Source: Armigeres subalbatus (Eukaryota > Arthropoda > Insecta > Diptera > Culicidae). Taken from it: a stretch of 64,000 nucleotides of DNA. The notes beneath the pieces were generated by a model. That model was given only the letters and a program-made list of their open reading frames with translations. It had not been told where the DNA came from and searched no databases. Where the stretch lies: assembly GCF_024139115.2 (NCBI RefSeq), contig NC_085139.1:8279533-8343532 (forward strand). The letters are read 5' to 3'. Position numbers and translations under genes: made by a program. Position 1 is the stretch's first letter. Every line of letters begins with the position of its first letter. Below, piece by piece: positions 31,099 through 42,445 of this stretch.

Positions 31099-32230
31099 TG
31101 TGTATGTGTGTGTGTGTGTGTGTGCAAAACTACTCAACAAAATGTCACTCATTTTTCGAGCACTTATCCTCAACCGATTTGCTCGCAACAAGTTGCATTC
31201 GACGCAGAATCCTGTCCCATTGTTTCCTATTTGAAATTGGCCAGATCGAACTATGGGATCGAGAGTTATGGCCAAAATACAAATTCATTTGAAAAAATCG
31301 CGTAAAAAATGTCACTCATTTTTCGGACACTTATCCTCAACCGATTTACTCGCAACAAGTTGCATTCGACGCAGAATCCTGTCCCATTGATTCCTATTTG
31401 AAATTGGCCAGATCGGACTATGGGATCAAAAGTTATGGCCAAAACACAAAATCATACGAAAAAATCGTGTAAAAAATGTCACTCATTTTTCGGGCACTCA
31501 TCCTCAACCGATTTGCTCGCAACAAGTTGCATTCGACGCAGAATCCTGTCTCATTGTTTCCTATTTGAAATTGGCCAGATCGGACTATGGGATCGAAAGT
31601 TATGGTCAAAATACAAATTCATACAAAAAAATCGCGTAAAAAACGTCACTCATTTACGGACACTTATTCTCAACCGATTTGCTCGCAACAAGTTGCATTC
31701 GACGCAGAATCCTGTCCCATTATTTTCTATTTGAAATTGGCCAGAACGGACTATGGGATCGAGAGTTATGGCCAAAATACAAATTCATACGAAAATATTG
31801 CGTAAGAAATGTCACTCATTTTTCAGGCACTTATTCTCAACCGATTTGCTCGCAACAAATTGCATTCGACGCATTCCTTTCCCATTATTTCCTATCGAAA
31901 ATTGGACAGGTCGGACTATGGGATCGGAAGTTATGACCAAAATACCTTTTTCATAAAAATCACAAAAAATGTCACCTATTTTTCGGACACCTAACCTTGA
32001 TCGATTCACACGCAACAAGTTGCATTCGATGCAGAATCCTGTCCCATTGTTTCCTATTGAAAATTGGCTAGATCGGACTATGGGATCGGAAGTTATGGCC
32101 GAAACACCATTTTAGCCTTTTTATACGAAAAGGCTGTATGTTCGCTCCAAAAACCAAACTTTTACAGAAGGCCTGGAGACCCATAGTGTTATATACCAAT
32201 CGATTCAGCTCGACGAACTGAGATGATGTC
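30940..32230. repeat. Repeat with direct flanks around a tandem array
   Basis: Two similar blocks in the same orientation (about 30945-31060 and 32115-32230) share cgaaaaggct-type starts, gagacccatagtgttatata and ccaatcgactcag. The first is followed by a (TG)n microsatellite at 31059-31125. They flank the 167-bp array. Open frames on both strands here are a by-product of the repetition. Confidence 0.55.
31144..32115. repeat. Tandem array, six units of about 167 bp
   Basis: Units begin gtcactcatttttcg at 31144, 31309, 31478, 31645, 31811 and 31971, spaced 160-169 bp. Each contains caaccgatttgctcgcaaca, gcagaatcctgtcccatt, and ggactatgggatcg. Divergence increases to the right. This is an embedded satellite, not CRISPR: units are long and contiguous, without unique spacers. 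Confidence 0.8.
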
Positions 32231-32347
32231 TCTGTCTCTCCCACTTCATACGGGAGTTTGGCAGAAAGACGGTCATGAGATTTATATCATAACAAATATT
32301 GCCCTCCGCTCGCGTGATGGGAATGACATTTTCGTTTTCTTTTTGTG

Positions 32348-33553
32348 TACACGGACAGAAAACTGATGGTATTGAATCAAAAATATCGCTTGTTATATTT
32401 ACATGATGACTTATTTTTGAATTTACTTAGAATATTATTATATCCATAAGATTTTACAGGTTGATTTCAATAATAGAATATTATTGTTTCAACAATCCCG
32501 TGAGGTTGAGCTTTCTTAAAAAACTTCGAACATGGCTTCAGAGCATACACTTGAAAATTACCTATTTATGTTTATAAACAAACATGTCACACGCGAATAC
32601 AAGTGTAATTATAATTTATCAATGGATCAACATCTTGACATAGACAGAAAAAAATAAGATTGTCTTCAATTTGTGATTATGATGTATGGATGGGTTGAAA
32701 TCGTTTTTATCAATGACAAATATAAGCTAGTTAACAAATATCATTTGGACGCATTCGAACATTACAGTTGAATTTTGTAAATAAAGTCATGTACGTAAAG
32801 GTAAAACCGAAGGTAAAAGTGAAATCGAGTGATTATGTATGATGTGGATTGAATATTCTAGGCAGAACAAAGAGTAGAGCCCCGATGTTAAAGGTACGTT
32901 GTTCAAACTTAACCGTGGTAGTATCTACCAAATCATTAATCCTTTTTATTTTCTTAGATACCAAACTCAACACCCGAGAAAAAAAGTTAATACGATTTCC
33001 CGTAACAGTGCGGGTTCCGTTCGACGTTGGCATAATCTGTTTCAATTACGTAGGTACATTCATTCTCATAAAATAAATTTACTAAAATGAAATTTTGTTC
33101 CAGATTCCAGCAGAAGATTCTCATTCAACGTTCGGGATCGTAGGTGATACTTGTGCCCTTATAAAAGAGCATAGAAATAAGATGTTGTCTTTTTAGGTAG
33201 TCGAATTGCTAGTGTAAATTGAAATTATGATTATTGTGCAAATTAAATTTCATTGAGGCGTCATAAAAATTTAATAAAAATTATGATTAAAATTATGGTT
33301 ACGAATCTATTTATTTCAATAATAAAATCCATAAGTTCAATAAAAAACACTCTTTTTAAAACAACAATATTATTACTGTTTTTAAGGCTCTACAGAAGCT
33401 TTTAAAAATTTCGAAGCTTTCAAAGCTATTGTAAAAACAACAATAATGTATTATTGAAACAATAATATTTCTTATTACCGCCAAAACAATGTGAAATTCT
33501 TATTGAATTTATATCAAATATCATTATATTTACAAGAATTTTTTCTGCGTGTA
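32348..33553. mobile_element. TIR element with exon-like interior
   Basis: Ends tacacggacagaaaa (left) and ttttctgcgtgta (right) form short imperfect inverted repeats of a type common in small insect DNA elements. Both subterminal regions are AT-rich with related aataatatta stretches. The interior includes sequence with splice-site-like borders and an open frame (32958-33196). Confidence 0.4.
32958..33196 (+). other. Exon-like coding segment with a possible intron
   Basis: The segment 32958-33049 is preceded by a pyrimidine-rich tract ending cttag and followed by gtaggt. 33104-33196 is preceded by tttgttccag and ends at a TAG. Joining these two keeps one frame open for about 61 codons, with segments REKKLIRFPVTVRVPFDVG and DSHSTFGIVGDTCALIKEH. 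A further upstream candidate exon (32861-32892, ending ttaaag/gtacg) is out of phase, so the model is incomplete. I recognise no family. It may be a captured host exon or the end of a decayed transposase. Confidence 0.3.
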
Positions 33554-33683
33554 GTCGGAGCTTCAGTTCAACTAACATCCAAAAGTGATATCCTTAAAAT
33601 ATATGACTGGGTGAAATAAAACAGGGTTATGTACGTCAAAAGGATTGGAAAAGGAAACAAAAATGTCGAAATTCTTATTAGCA

Positions 33684-33866
33684 TATTGTAGATCAAGCTG
33701 AAAACCGAACCGAGGTCCCGCGAAATCGCATTTCCGGATGTTGCAACTGCATCGCGAGTAGTGCGCAACTGTGCCATAGTCGGGCACCACTCGCGATGCA
33801 AATGCGACATCCGGAAATGGGACAAAATATGATTTTCGGTTTTCAACTGGATCTACAATATCTTTG
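33684..33866. repeat. Palindromic segment of about 180 bp
   Basis: Starts gtagatcaagctgaaaaccg and returns as its complement near 33855. Inner arms share catttccggatgt, gcatcgcgagtagtgc and complements around a short loop near 33770. Probably a foldback MITE. Confidence 0.55.
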
Positions 33867-34644
33867 CCATAAATAATCTGATTTTCATAGAACGGACAAA
33901 GAAATTTGTCTTTTTTACTCCTAGCCACTAGCTCATCTTTTTTCAAGCACACACATTTTACGAAGGTCGAGAAAGGCACCATCACCGCTAGGTGGATTAA
34001 TCTGGGTTTTTGAATTGATCTTTTGCTGCTAAAATCTATATATGGCACGTTTGTTTTTGCCTGGAAATTAATGTAAAACACATGGAAAAAACCTGGAAAA
34101 ATCAGGGAATTTTGTTTTTACAGATGAGTAGACACCCTGATAAGCATTTCGAAAACCTGGCTGTTCTAAATCAGCATTCTCAAAGCAATCATGAGATGCA
34201 TAGTCTTATAATAGCATTTTGAATGCACAATGTTGTTTTTCGTTAAGTGCAATGAAACAGCTACATTAGTGTCACTTTATAACCTGTAGTGTTTATACGT
34301 CGAACGTTTTCCAATATGGAACCATATAGCGGGGACTATTTGTCCAATGAACTTGCATTTAAGAATAGAAATCGGTACGTGCAGAATTTTTTTTCCATTC
34401 CGACCATTGACAGGAGTACTTGTCGTTAACCTAACCCTATCACTAATTACATAATTAAGCTACATTTTATTATTCCATTGCACTATTTTCGATGGATGCA
34501 TTAAAGCAGCGTAACTGTTGCTGCTTCATTGCACCTGGGTATGACGTTTGTGATGGTTGCATTCTGAGGAGTTAGATTAAGTTTCAATGTTCCTGAAAGG
34601 GCGTATGGTTCATGTTGACCAAATTATTCCCACTACCATCTCTC

Positions 34645-34715
34645 TCTGGTAAGGGCGACGTCAACTACAGCGTCAGGTGGCAAGAGCGCGAGTTCGAATC
34701 CCGCTCGAAGAAAGT
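34645..34715 (+). repeat. tRNA-like relic or SINE head
   Basis: A B-box-like gagttcgaatcccgctc lies about 40 nt after an A-box-like tggtaagggcg. Together they resemble a decayed tRNA or the 5' head of a tRNA-derived SINE. A clean cloverleaf cannot be drawn (the anticodon arm is not convincing), so this is unlikely to be an active tRNA gene. Confidence 0.4.
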
Positions 34716-35063
34716 TAAAAATTGTGTTCCATTTTAAATATGAAAATACAATAACGATATAATATTAAATAAAAACTATGTAAAAAAAGAATTAGAAAAA
34801 AATGCCATTAAAAAACCTTTTTTCTTGTTGTTAAAATTAAGCATTTATTCAGCATTTCGGATGCTGAATAAATGCTACTCAGCAAAATTTCTACTTTATC
34901 GATAAAGTAGGATTAAGCACTTAAGAAGCCATATATTGGACCAAAACCTGCATTAAAATAGCATTAAAGGCGACTATAGGGCTTATTGGCATTTAATGTT
35001 TTGCAGTAAAGGCGCATATAATGCCACTTAAATGATTTATATAATGCTTACCGGTTACCTGGG

Positions 35064-35604
35064 AGGGTTTAAAAACGAATTTTGAGAATAAATTTTGTGT
35101 TGATGCGGATTTTAAACGGTACACTCTTTACTAATAAAAAACTTCTCAGGTACATATTAAGTCAATGATAGTCAGTAGTCAAAGATTGGCTTAGGCCCTT
35201 ATATAAGGTTTGTCAAGGGGACAGTCTTTCTCTAAATAGTCGAGACGATATTTATTCCGTTTGTTTCCTCCCTGTATGCGTCTCATTGCGAACAGTTTGA
35301 TATTTTTTTGCTATTTCTCTTCCTGCACAAAGTCGGGTCGCTTCTGAAATATGGTCCAGTAGACTAAAAAGAGTTTTCTTCAAATTTTCGGTGCGCGAAG
35401 CTTAGTGTTTGTAATTTTCATGTAACTTCAGGAATATTTTCTAGAAATCCTTACTTGGTTTAATTTTAACTTGTGATAGAGCAGTAATTGAATGTAAATG
35501 ATATTATTGCCACGCTAAACACCACTGTACTATTACTAGAACGTAAACCAATTTGTAGCAATGTATATGCATACTACGTGCCATGCCAGTTGAGCCCGAT
35601 TGTC
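35064..35604. other. Unassigned interval
   Basis: AT-rich sequence between two mobile elements. No repeat partner in the window and no convincing coding frame seen. It may be older unique DNA. Confidence 0.3.
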
Positions 35605-35612
35605 CTCTGAAC

Positions 35613-38600
35613 TAGAGCTGTGCGCCGCCGCGCCGCGCCGCGGCCGCCGACGATTTTCAAGCGCCGCCGCCGCCACCATTTTTGACCGGCGCGCCGCTGG
35701 ATTTTTTTTACCGCGCCGCCGGTAAATTTTAGGCGAGCCGTTGAAATATTTTTATTATAAAATATTATTGACGTAGTTACGTTTTTGGGGTTAATCCCCC
35801 AAAGAAAAACTCCGTTCAAACCCAAATAAATTTGAAAAATTTCGGCTGCGCCGCTGATATCAATATGAAGTAAATACATAGCCTTTTCTGACACGAAATT
35901 AAAGCAACTAACGAGTAATGCCTTCCAATCCAGAACTCGTTAAAGCGTTTTAGGAAAATGCACACGATTATAGTGCGCAAATACAGACATTTGCATTTCT
36001 CTGCTATTATTCCCCTTGCAAATTGATAAAAGTACAAGCAAGGCATGTGCTGGAGGTTGCGGATTATACTCATGACAACCCAAACGATTAATAAAATCAA
36101 ACTCATGTTTATCTATGCTTTGAAGTAAAAATAAGATTTTGCATTTTTTAAATCATGGTCTAGGTACAGGAAAAGCTAATAAAAAGTGGTTCATCATTTT
36201 TTTTTAATTCCGTGAGAAAACTCTTCCCTGTGAATCCTTGGGAATTCCCTGCTCCATGAATTCTGGGAAACTGATTATCCAAGCATTCTGGGTTCTTCCA
36301 TCTCTAGGAATTCTGGGAAATTCTTTCCAAGGAGTTCTGAGGACTTACCTTTGCAGGAATCATGGCTAAATAATCTAAAGAACTTCAGCATACCCTCTCC
36401 CCCTCAACACCGGTTTTTCTTTTTCTCGAATTCTCAGTAAATCTCCAGATATTCTGTACAAATTCTTCGTCACAAATTCGGGACAGTCGTTATACAAGAA
36501 TTGTGGTATTATCTTCTGATGGTACCTCCTTATGAGATTCTGGGAAATTCCACCTTCAAGAATTCTTTCTACAAAAAATCTCAAACATTTTTGGGAATTG
36601 CCCTCACAAAAGTTCAGGGCAATTCCTCTCTCATGAATTTTAGGAAATCCTTCTCTCAGACTTGAAGAGGAATTCCTTATTCAGGTGTTTCCAGGAATCC
36701 CTCATCTGTGGATTCGGGGGAGAGACATCAGCTCAGATACGCTATAGAGATAATTCCTCTCTCCAACATTTTCCACTTATCCTTCAGGATGATCTTGAAA
36801 GAAACATAATTTAGGGTTTTGTCATCTATATGCTTATAAACTAATTTAAGGGTTCATTCACAAAATACATAACGCAAAAAATTGATCATTTTCCACTCCC
36901 ACCCACCTCTTTGTAATGCTTTTTGCAAGAAAAGGTTTGAAAATGTATAGGCCGTAACGCTCAAACAGATACCCACCCACCCCTAAAGAGTTATGTAATT
37001 GGGTTTTCCCTCAGATTTCACATTTTTCACTCGAAGAATTCCCTTTCTAGGAGTTTTAAGGATTCCTTTGTCCAGAAGTTCTGAATATTTAATAATACAT
37101 TTCCTAGAATTCCTGAATGGGGAAGTCCTGTGAATTTCTTTTGCTATTCTTTGTTGGCATTACATCCTAATTTGAAGATCGCTATATCGCACAAGGTGTC
37201 TACTCATCTGTAAAAACAAAATTCCCTGATTTTCCAGGTTTTTTCCAGGTGTTTTACATTAATATCCAGGCAATAACAAACGTGCCATTAGTATATAGTA
37301 TTTAGCAAAAAATGATCAATTCAAAAAAGTAAATATTGCAAAAATATTATTTTAAAGAATGTGTTGATGGCTTCACAAAACAATGTTATAAATAACTTAA
37401 GAAATTCCTCCAGGAATTCCTTCGCAAGTTCACCCAGAAATTGCTTCAGCCATTCAATCAAAATTCCTTCAGGAAACACATAGGAAATTCCTCCAGGTAT
37501 TCCTTTGAAAATTTCACCATAAGTTCCGTCGGAAAATTGATTCAGAATTATGAATTTTATTAAGAATTAAAAAGATTAAGAATTGATTCAGAACTTCCTC
37601 CAGAATTTAATTTGAACATTTCTTTGCTAAAACTTTAGTTTGTTTCGAGAATTCCTTTAGAGATGCATTTGGAGATTCCTCTACGATTTTTTTTAATTCC
37701 TTTAGGTGTTTGCTCGAAAATGACTTGTGAAAATCCCTCGGAAATACTTTGCAGATTTCTTCTGATAATTTTTTTTAGGAATTTCTTTGGGAACTTGGTT
37801 AAGACTTTTATCGGAAATCTTTTTGAATTTTATTTCAGCTGTTTTTTTTAAGAAACTTAAGAAAACTTCTTAAGGAAATGTTCCGAAAATATGTTTGGGA
37901 ATTTCTTCAGGAAATCCTTCAGAACTTCTTACGAAAACTCCTTTAGAAAATGTGTTGATGCTAAAATATGAGATTGTTGGGTCCATGACGTTAGGCATAA
38001 TACCTTCTTTATGTCGTGGGCTGTTTTTGGGGCATTTTATGCTTAACACCTTTATGCCTAACGTACTCATGCCTAACGTTCTTATACCTGTTCGAGTGAC
38101 CAACATCTGGTTTGTTCTAGTTTGTGACCAACATCTAGTTTGCTTGAACCTAGCAGCCAAGGTACCGGTACTATAAGTGTCAAACGGCCAAGTTATAGCC
38201 TATTCAGAATTACGCCATTTATGATCATAAATATCATGATAAACAACAACCTGATGCCATTCCCATACATTCAATTTTCTTTCTCCGCTTCAACATGATA
38301 TTTATTACGATAAATAAGCTAATCGTAATCTGAATAGGCTAGTAAGCTTATCGAAGCATATTTTGGCATATTAATTTCAATGGTTACAGCGCCACTAGCG
38401 TTCTATTACTGCTTTACTGTAAAAACCTTCGGAAAATGCTTCGGATATTTTTTTTGGAATTCCTTGGGATTTTTTAGGAATTCATTCAGAAGTATCTTAA
38501 GGAAAACTTTAGAAAACACCTGGAGGAGTTTTTCCGGATATTTTGCTTTTAAGAATTCTTTGGAAATACTTCGAGAATACCTTTAGAAACTCGTTTGAAA

Positions 38601-39890
38601 AATCCATTCGGGAATCCTTCAGTTATTCTTTCAAGAATTCCTTTAGCAAAAATTCTTCACAAATCACTCTACACTTTTTTTTTTAAATCCCTTCAGGTTC
38701 CCTTTCTGGAATTTCTTAAAGAAACCATACGAAAAATCATCCGGAAATTCGTATTAAAATTCCTCCGGGAATTCTTTTCGATTTTTAACTTGGAATTTCC
38801 TCAAGAAATAAATTAGAAAACTGCTAATCATTCTTATGGACACTCTTTTATTGATTTCTTTGAATAATTCCTTGGAAAACTGATCCAGAAATTCCTTCGG
38901 AAGTTCCTCCAGGAATTGCTTTGATATATTTTTCTAATATATTCCTAAAGGCATTTTCCAGGTGGGGAGAAATTCCCTGATAATTTCAGGTTTTCCAGGT
39001 TTTTTACAGGTAGTAGCCACCGCAGCTTAGTGTTCATTAAGCACTTCCACAGTTATTAACTACGAGGTTTTTTCAGCCGATTCACCATTTCTACATTCCT
39101 GTGTCATAAAACTAATATGATGATGCTCAAAGTCATCGTCAAAGTGTCAAAGTCAAGTATCAAAAAACCTACGCCGTAACATGGAATGAATCCAGTCACT
39201 TTCAGCATGGCCTTGCTTTGTAGCCACCAGGATAAAGAAGGCATAATTCAGAATGTTTGCTAGTATTTTCATCACGAATTACACTCCCTCCCGGAAGAAT
39301 TATTGAAGAAATTCATGAAGAAAATTTATAAAGAACTCCTGTAGAAATCACTGGAAGAAATCGTAAAGAAATTCCTGATTGTTTTAAAGGAATCTAAGGA
39401 GAATCTGCTCATAGAATTCCTGAAGGGATTCCTGGATAAATCTATAAGGAATTCTTGAAGAAGTTCTTGGAGGGATTCTAGGGGTCAGCTTTCGAAAAAA
39501 TACTTTACTTAAATATGCTGGTAGTTTCAGAAAAATTCTTTGGAACTTTCGAAGATTTTTCTCATGTAGGATCTCTGTGAAATTTTATGGGATTTCCAAA
39601 AGAGGCCATTTCACCTTAAAATGTTTATTAATTAGAACAAACAACAAAAGTTTTCGCACACTTTCTCGCTAGTGTACAGTGTTTAAATTATATATATTAT
39701 GCTTTTATTGCATGAGAAATGAAGACATTTAAATTGCTTGAACTGTTTGAAGGAAAATTTTAGACCACGCCGATTGAGCCGCCGCCGCCGCCGAAAACAA
39801 TCGCGGCGTGGCGCCGGCTGAGCCGCCGCCGCCGTTAGAAAAATACATTCACGCCGCCGCCGGTTCAAAGTAGATCGGCGCACAGGTCTA
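35613..39890. mobile_element. 4.3-kb hAT-type non-autonomous element, 8-bp TSD
   Basis: Terminal repeats TAGAGCTGTGCGCCG and its counterpart CGGCGCACAGGTCTA differ by one base. They are flanked by the 8-bp duplication ctctgaac at 35605-35612 and 39891-39898. The subterminal regions are extremely rich in gccgcc, for about 150 bp at each end, against an AT-rich interior. No transposase is seen. An AGGGTGTC-type element (37194-39021) is nested inside. An 8-bp TSD with this end sequence fits hAT. Confidence 0.8.
37194..39021. mobile_element. AGGGTGTC-ended element, copy 2
   Basis: Opposite orientation to copy 1 and compact (1.8 kb). The left end aggtgtctactcatctgtaa matches the right end of copy 1, and the right end ..ccaggttttttacaggtagtag matches its left end. 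Interior matches include the gcgccactagcgttctatta block (38390; complement near 29760) and ggtaccggtactataagtg (38160; complement near 29975). The ends are slightly decayed and no duplication is obvious. Confidence 0.65.
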
Positions 39891-39898
39891 CTCTGAAC

Positions 39899-40616
39899 GA
39901 GACGAAATAAACAAGCCGTTCCCTCGAATCCGGTAAGTGTTGACTCATTTCAGTATCATCCAGCGTCCGGTAGCAATAATTGTTCTCCACCGTTGCGCGC
40001 GCGAATGCCCCTCGGAAAATGGAGCGGGAAAAAGCAAACATGGAAACGTTGCCTGCATTGTTTAAATTTTTCATACACTAGACAATTGTTGGGAAAATTA
40101 TTTGCTTTCAGTATGGAATTGTCGATGATTGATGGCTACTTATTTGGCATTCATAGAATGATCACTAGAGTAGATTTTGATTTATTTTAGTAGAGATTCG
40201 TTGTGTTTTGTTTTAAGATTTTTTTTAGTTTTTAACAAATGAACATTGTCACGAAGGTTTAATTTGATAACTCTTGAAATGCATTTAGTATTTACTAAAC
40301 GAAAGACGGAATACATTAACCATTCAATTTGAATATGCTTCTACGATAGTGAATGTTAATAGAGAGTTACACTTATTTGCACTGAAAATGTTTACAATAA
40401 TCTTTTTTAGGCAGCCAAGGGTTTGGATAATTTTCCTTCAAATTTCAACTGTCTATTATTTCTATCTTCTTCTCACTACGAGCAATTATATCGACACACT
40501 TCCAAAACTGACTTGAAGGAAAATGGGGTTCGGTTAGGGTCTTTCCGCTTCGTCCCATATGTTGCACACTGCTGAGCCAAAAAAAATGAAGGAGAGAGAA
40601 TTGTATGCATAGGAGG
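39899..40616. other. Interval before the BEL element, no gene seen
   Basis: Mixed-composition DNA directly after the hAT-type element, probably the older host sequence into which both it and the BEL element inserted. Short frames lack motifs. Confidence 0.3.
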
Positions 40617-40621
40617 ATGCA

Positions 40622-41025
40622 TGTTCAGGACGGTACCCTATCACCCGAAAATTTCTCTGTGGGGCCAGAAGTACCAACTGATGAGTGTCGACAACCGTCG
40701 CCGCAGATAGACTCCAGAAGTAGAAACACAAAACGGTAAAATTACTTTGTTAGACACAATTTGTGACAAAAATACACAAAACACACTTGTTGGACAGGAT
40801 GCAAAAAGACTTAAAATGTGAGACATAGATTTATACGCTAATTACTAATGTTTACGGCTAGTTGAATTTATTGAGCCTATGAACTATGTGCTAAAACCTG
40901 AACCTATGAAAATGTAACCTAAAACTAATTAAAATAAATGAATTTACAGCTAAAAGCAAACTCAAATCAACAGAAGAAGAGTTTTGCTAAACGGATGGTC
41001 CGAAATCTCATCACCTGTCGCAACA
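40622..41025 (+). repeat. BEL 5' LTR
   Basis: 404 bp, TGTT..AACA. Pairs with 48220-48684. Shared blocks are the first 66 bp with three differences by eye, gtgagacatagatttatacg, and the closing cggatggtccgaaatctcat. It lacks a segment near position 90 that is present in the 3' LTR. Confidence 0.85.
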
Positions 41026-41362
41026 AAACTTTTAGATTTTTAAGACGGAATAGGTAATGTAGCAGTACCTCTATATTCTACAATCAATTGCTGTCAAGAA
41101 GTGCTGATTCACACTGTTGGTTCACAAAAAAAAAATGGAATACTCATTTATGGCCCGGATCGCGCACCTTCGTCAACGATCGCGGAAGCCTTGTTCTACT
41201 TTTTTTCTGCGTTAGTACAGTCACGATCTGCCAAAAATATTACGGCAGGCGTTCGAGTAAAAGTAAAGATGCTTGACTTCGCGCTACATTCCGCGAAAAC
41301 TTAAAATCTAATCTTTACATCATCATGATCTTAAAATAAAATAATCGGGAGAGATAAAAGTC

Positions 41363-42445
41363 TTACTCAGTAGCGACCTCAGCGAACTGCACGTCAAATA
41401 GTTGCCGGCAGGCGGCAACAGCGGCCTCCTTGCGGGCCAACTTCTTCGACCGGGCCTTGCCGATGAACCGTTGCCCGTCGACAGTCACTCCGACGGAGAA
41501 CTCCCGCTTGGCTGGGTCGTTGGTATTGTTCGAGCCCAGGTCTTCGTAGGGGATTTGCGGGCGCATCAGAGCGAGAAGGGCTGTCGGATGACGGGCAGCC
41601 GCATCAGAGGGTAAATCGGCCTTGGTTTTGGCGACCTTTGGAGCTAGCGGGTGAACACCTCCTTCGGTGAGCTTGACTGGGGCCTTGGCTGGCTTGATGG
41701 CCGGAATTTCGAATCCCTCGTTTTGCCATTCGTTGAACAGCTTGTACAGGGCGTAGGAAGCCAGGTGCAGCATCGGCACTTCGTCGGTTTCCGGAAGTTC
41801 GGCCATTTCCACATCATCGCTACCAGCGGCCGAGCCATTGTTGCCATTGTTCGTGGCACTGGGGGTGGTGGCCTTGGTTTCGGCATTCTGGCGAGCCTTG
41901 GCCATCTGGGCGATGACAAGATCCCGCAAGGCCTTCTCCGAAGCGCGGGCCTTGGCGAGATGCTTGTTCGGAGCGGTAGCCTCGTAGCGCACGTTGTTGA
42001 CCACGATTTCGGCCGTCGTCTCCTGGCCGTTGGTGTTGATGGTGAACTCACTCATGCCGGGCCCCTGGAGCTCGTGGAGAGCCACCACGGCATTCTTCGG
42101 GGTCAACAGCTTGCGCAAACGGCGCAGCTGACGTGCTTTACGTTCTTTCTCGAGACGTTTGCGATCGGCTGGGCTCAGATTCTTGCGGTTGGCAAAAATC
42201 TTTCACATCTTGGCTCCGATTCCGCCCTCGGACTCATCTCCTGTGTCATCGACCGGCATAGTAGAATCGTTGTTGTTCTGCGGAGGCTCTTCAAATTGTT
42301 GTTGTTGTTGTTGCTGCTGCTGCTGTTGTTGTTGTTGGTTTTGCTGGTTGTTTCCGTTCGAGGAAACGAACTGCTGTTCGTACTGCTGCTGCACCTGCTG
42401 TTGGTTGCGGTTCTGGGTACCACGGGGATTGTTTCGGCGGTTCAT
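41363..42445 (-). CDS. Two-dsRBD RNA-binding protein, intronless, one in-frame TGA
   Basis: A 360-codon frame on the minus strand begins MNRRNNPRGTQNRNQQQ, runs through a glutamine tract (about residues 35-50) and an acidic stretch, and meets TGA at codon 81. It then continues without further breaks to TAA. After the TGA come a basic segment (NRKNLSPADRKRLEKERK), dsRBD1 (about 112-180, LTPKNAVVALHEL..NKHLAKARASEKALRDLV) and dsRBD2 (about 285-350, SVGVTVDGQRFIGKARSKK..ACRQLF). Both keep the KxxAK/KxxA-type end helix that contacts dsRNA. High GC at third positions is unlike the surrounding BEL frames. The TGA may be a CGA-to-TGA change. The arrangement recalls two-dsRBD proteins such as insect DIP1; ADAR-type N-termini are an alternative. 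Lack of introns and position inside a retrotransposon suggest a retrocopy or captured gene. Confidence 0.6.

Larger units (their letters stand above)
28809..34139. mobile_element. AGGGTGTC-ended element, copy 1, with nested insertions
   Basis: Ends are AGGGTGTCTAC..acctggaaaa on the left and the complement GTAGACACCCT on the right, flanked by ataagc at 28803-28808 and 34140-34145, a probable 6-bp duplication. The interior is dominated by short gaattcctgga-like repeats. It hosts a TA-MITE (28993-29172), two palindromic MITEs (30212-30353, 30522-30599), a tandem array (31144-32115), a TIR element (32348-33553) and a palindrome (33684-33866). A second copy in opposite orientation is at 37194-39021. 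Confidence 0.65.
28728..35063. mobile_element. CCCAGGTAACC-ended non-autonomous element (outer shell)
   Basis: Termini are CCCAGGTAACC..AATAAGCATTA on the left and AATGCTTACCGGTTACCTGGG-type sequence on the right, an imperfect inverted repeat. Its own sequence is only 28728-28808 and 34140-35063; the rest is the nested AGGGTGTC element. The residual shell is rich in agcatt/gcattaaa repeats. No clear target duplication is visible and no transposase, so superfamily is undecided. Confidence 0.55.

Noticed and set aside
31020..31994. Several overlapping frames in the 167-bp array
   Set aside because: Each frame repeats the same peptide with the array period and drifts between phases. No family motif is present.
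31144..32115. Regularly spaced repeats, considered as CRISPR
   Set aside because: Units are about 167 bp, contiguous, diverging, with no unique spacers, in a eukaryotic context.
34645..34715. Functional tRNA gene
   Set aside because: A- and B-box-like motifs exist, but acceptor and anticodon stems do not pair convincingly.
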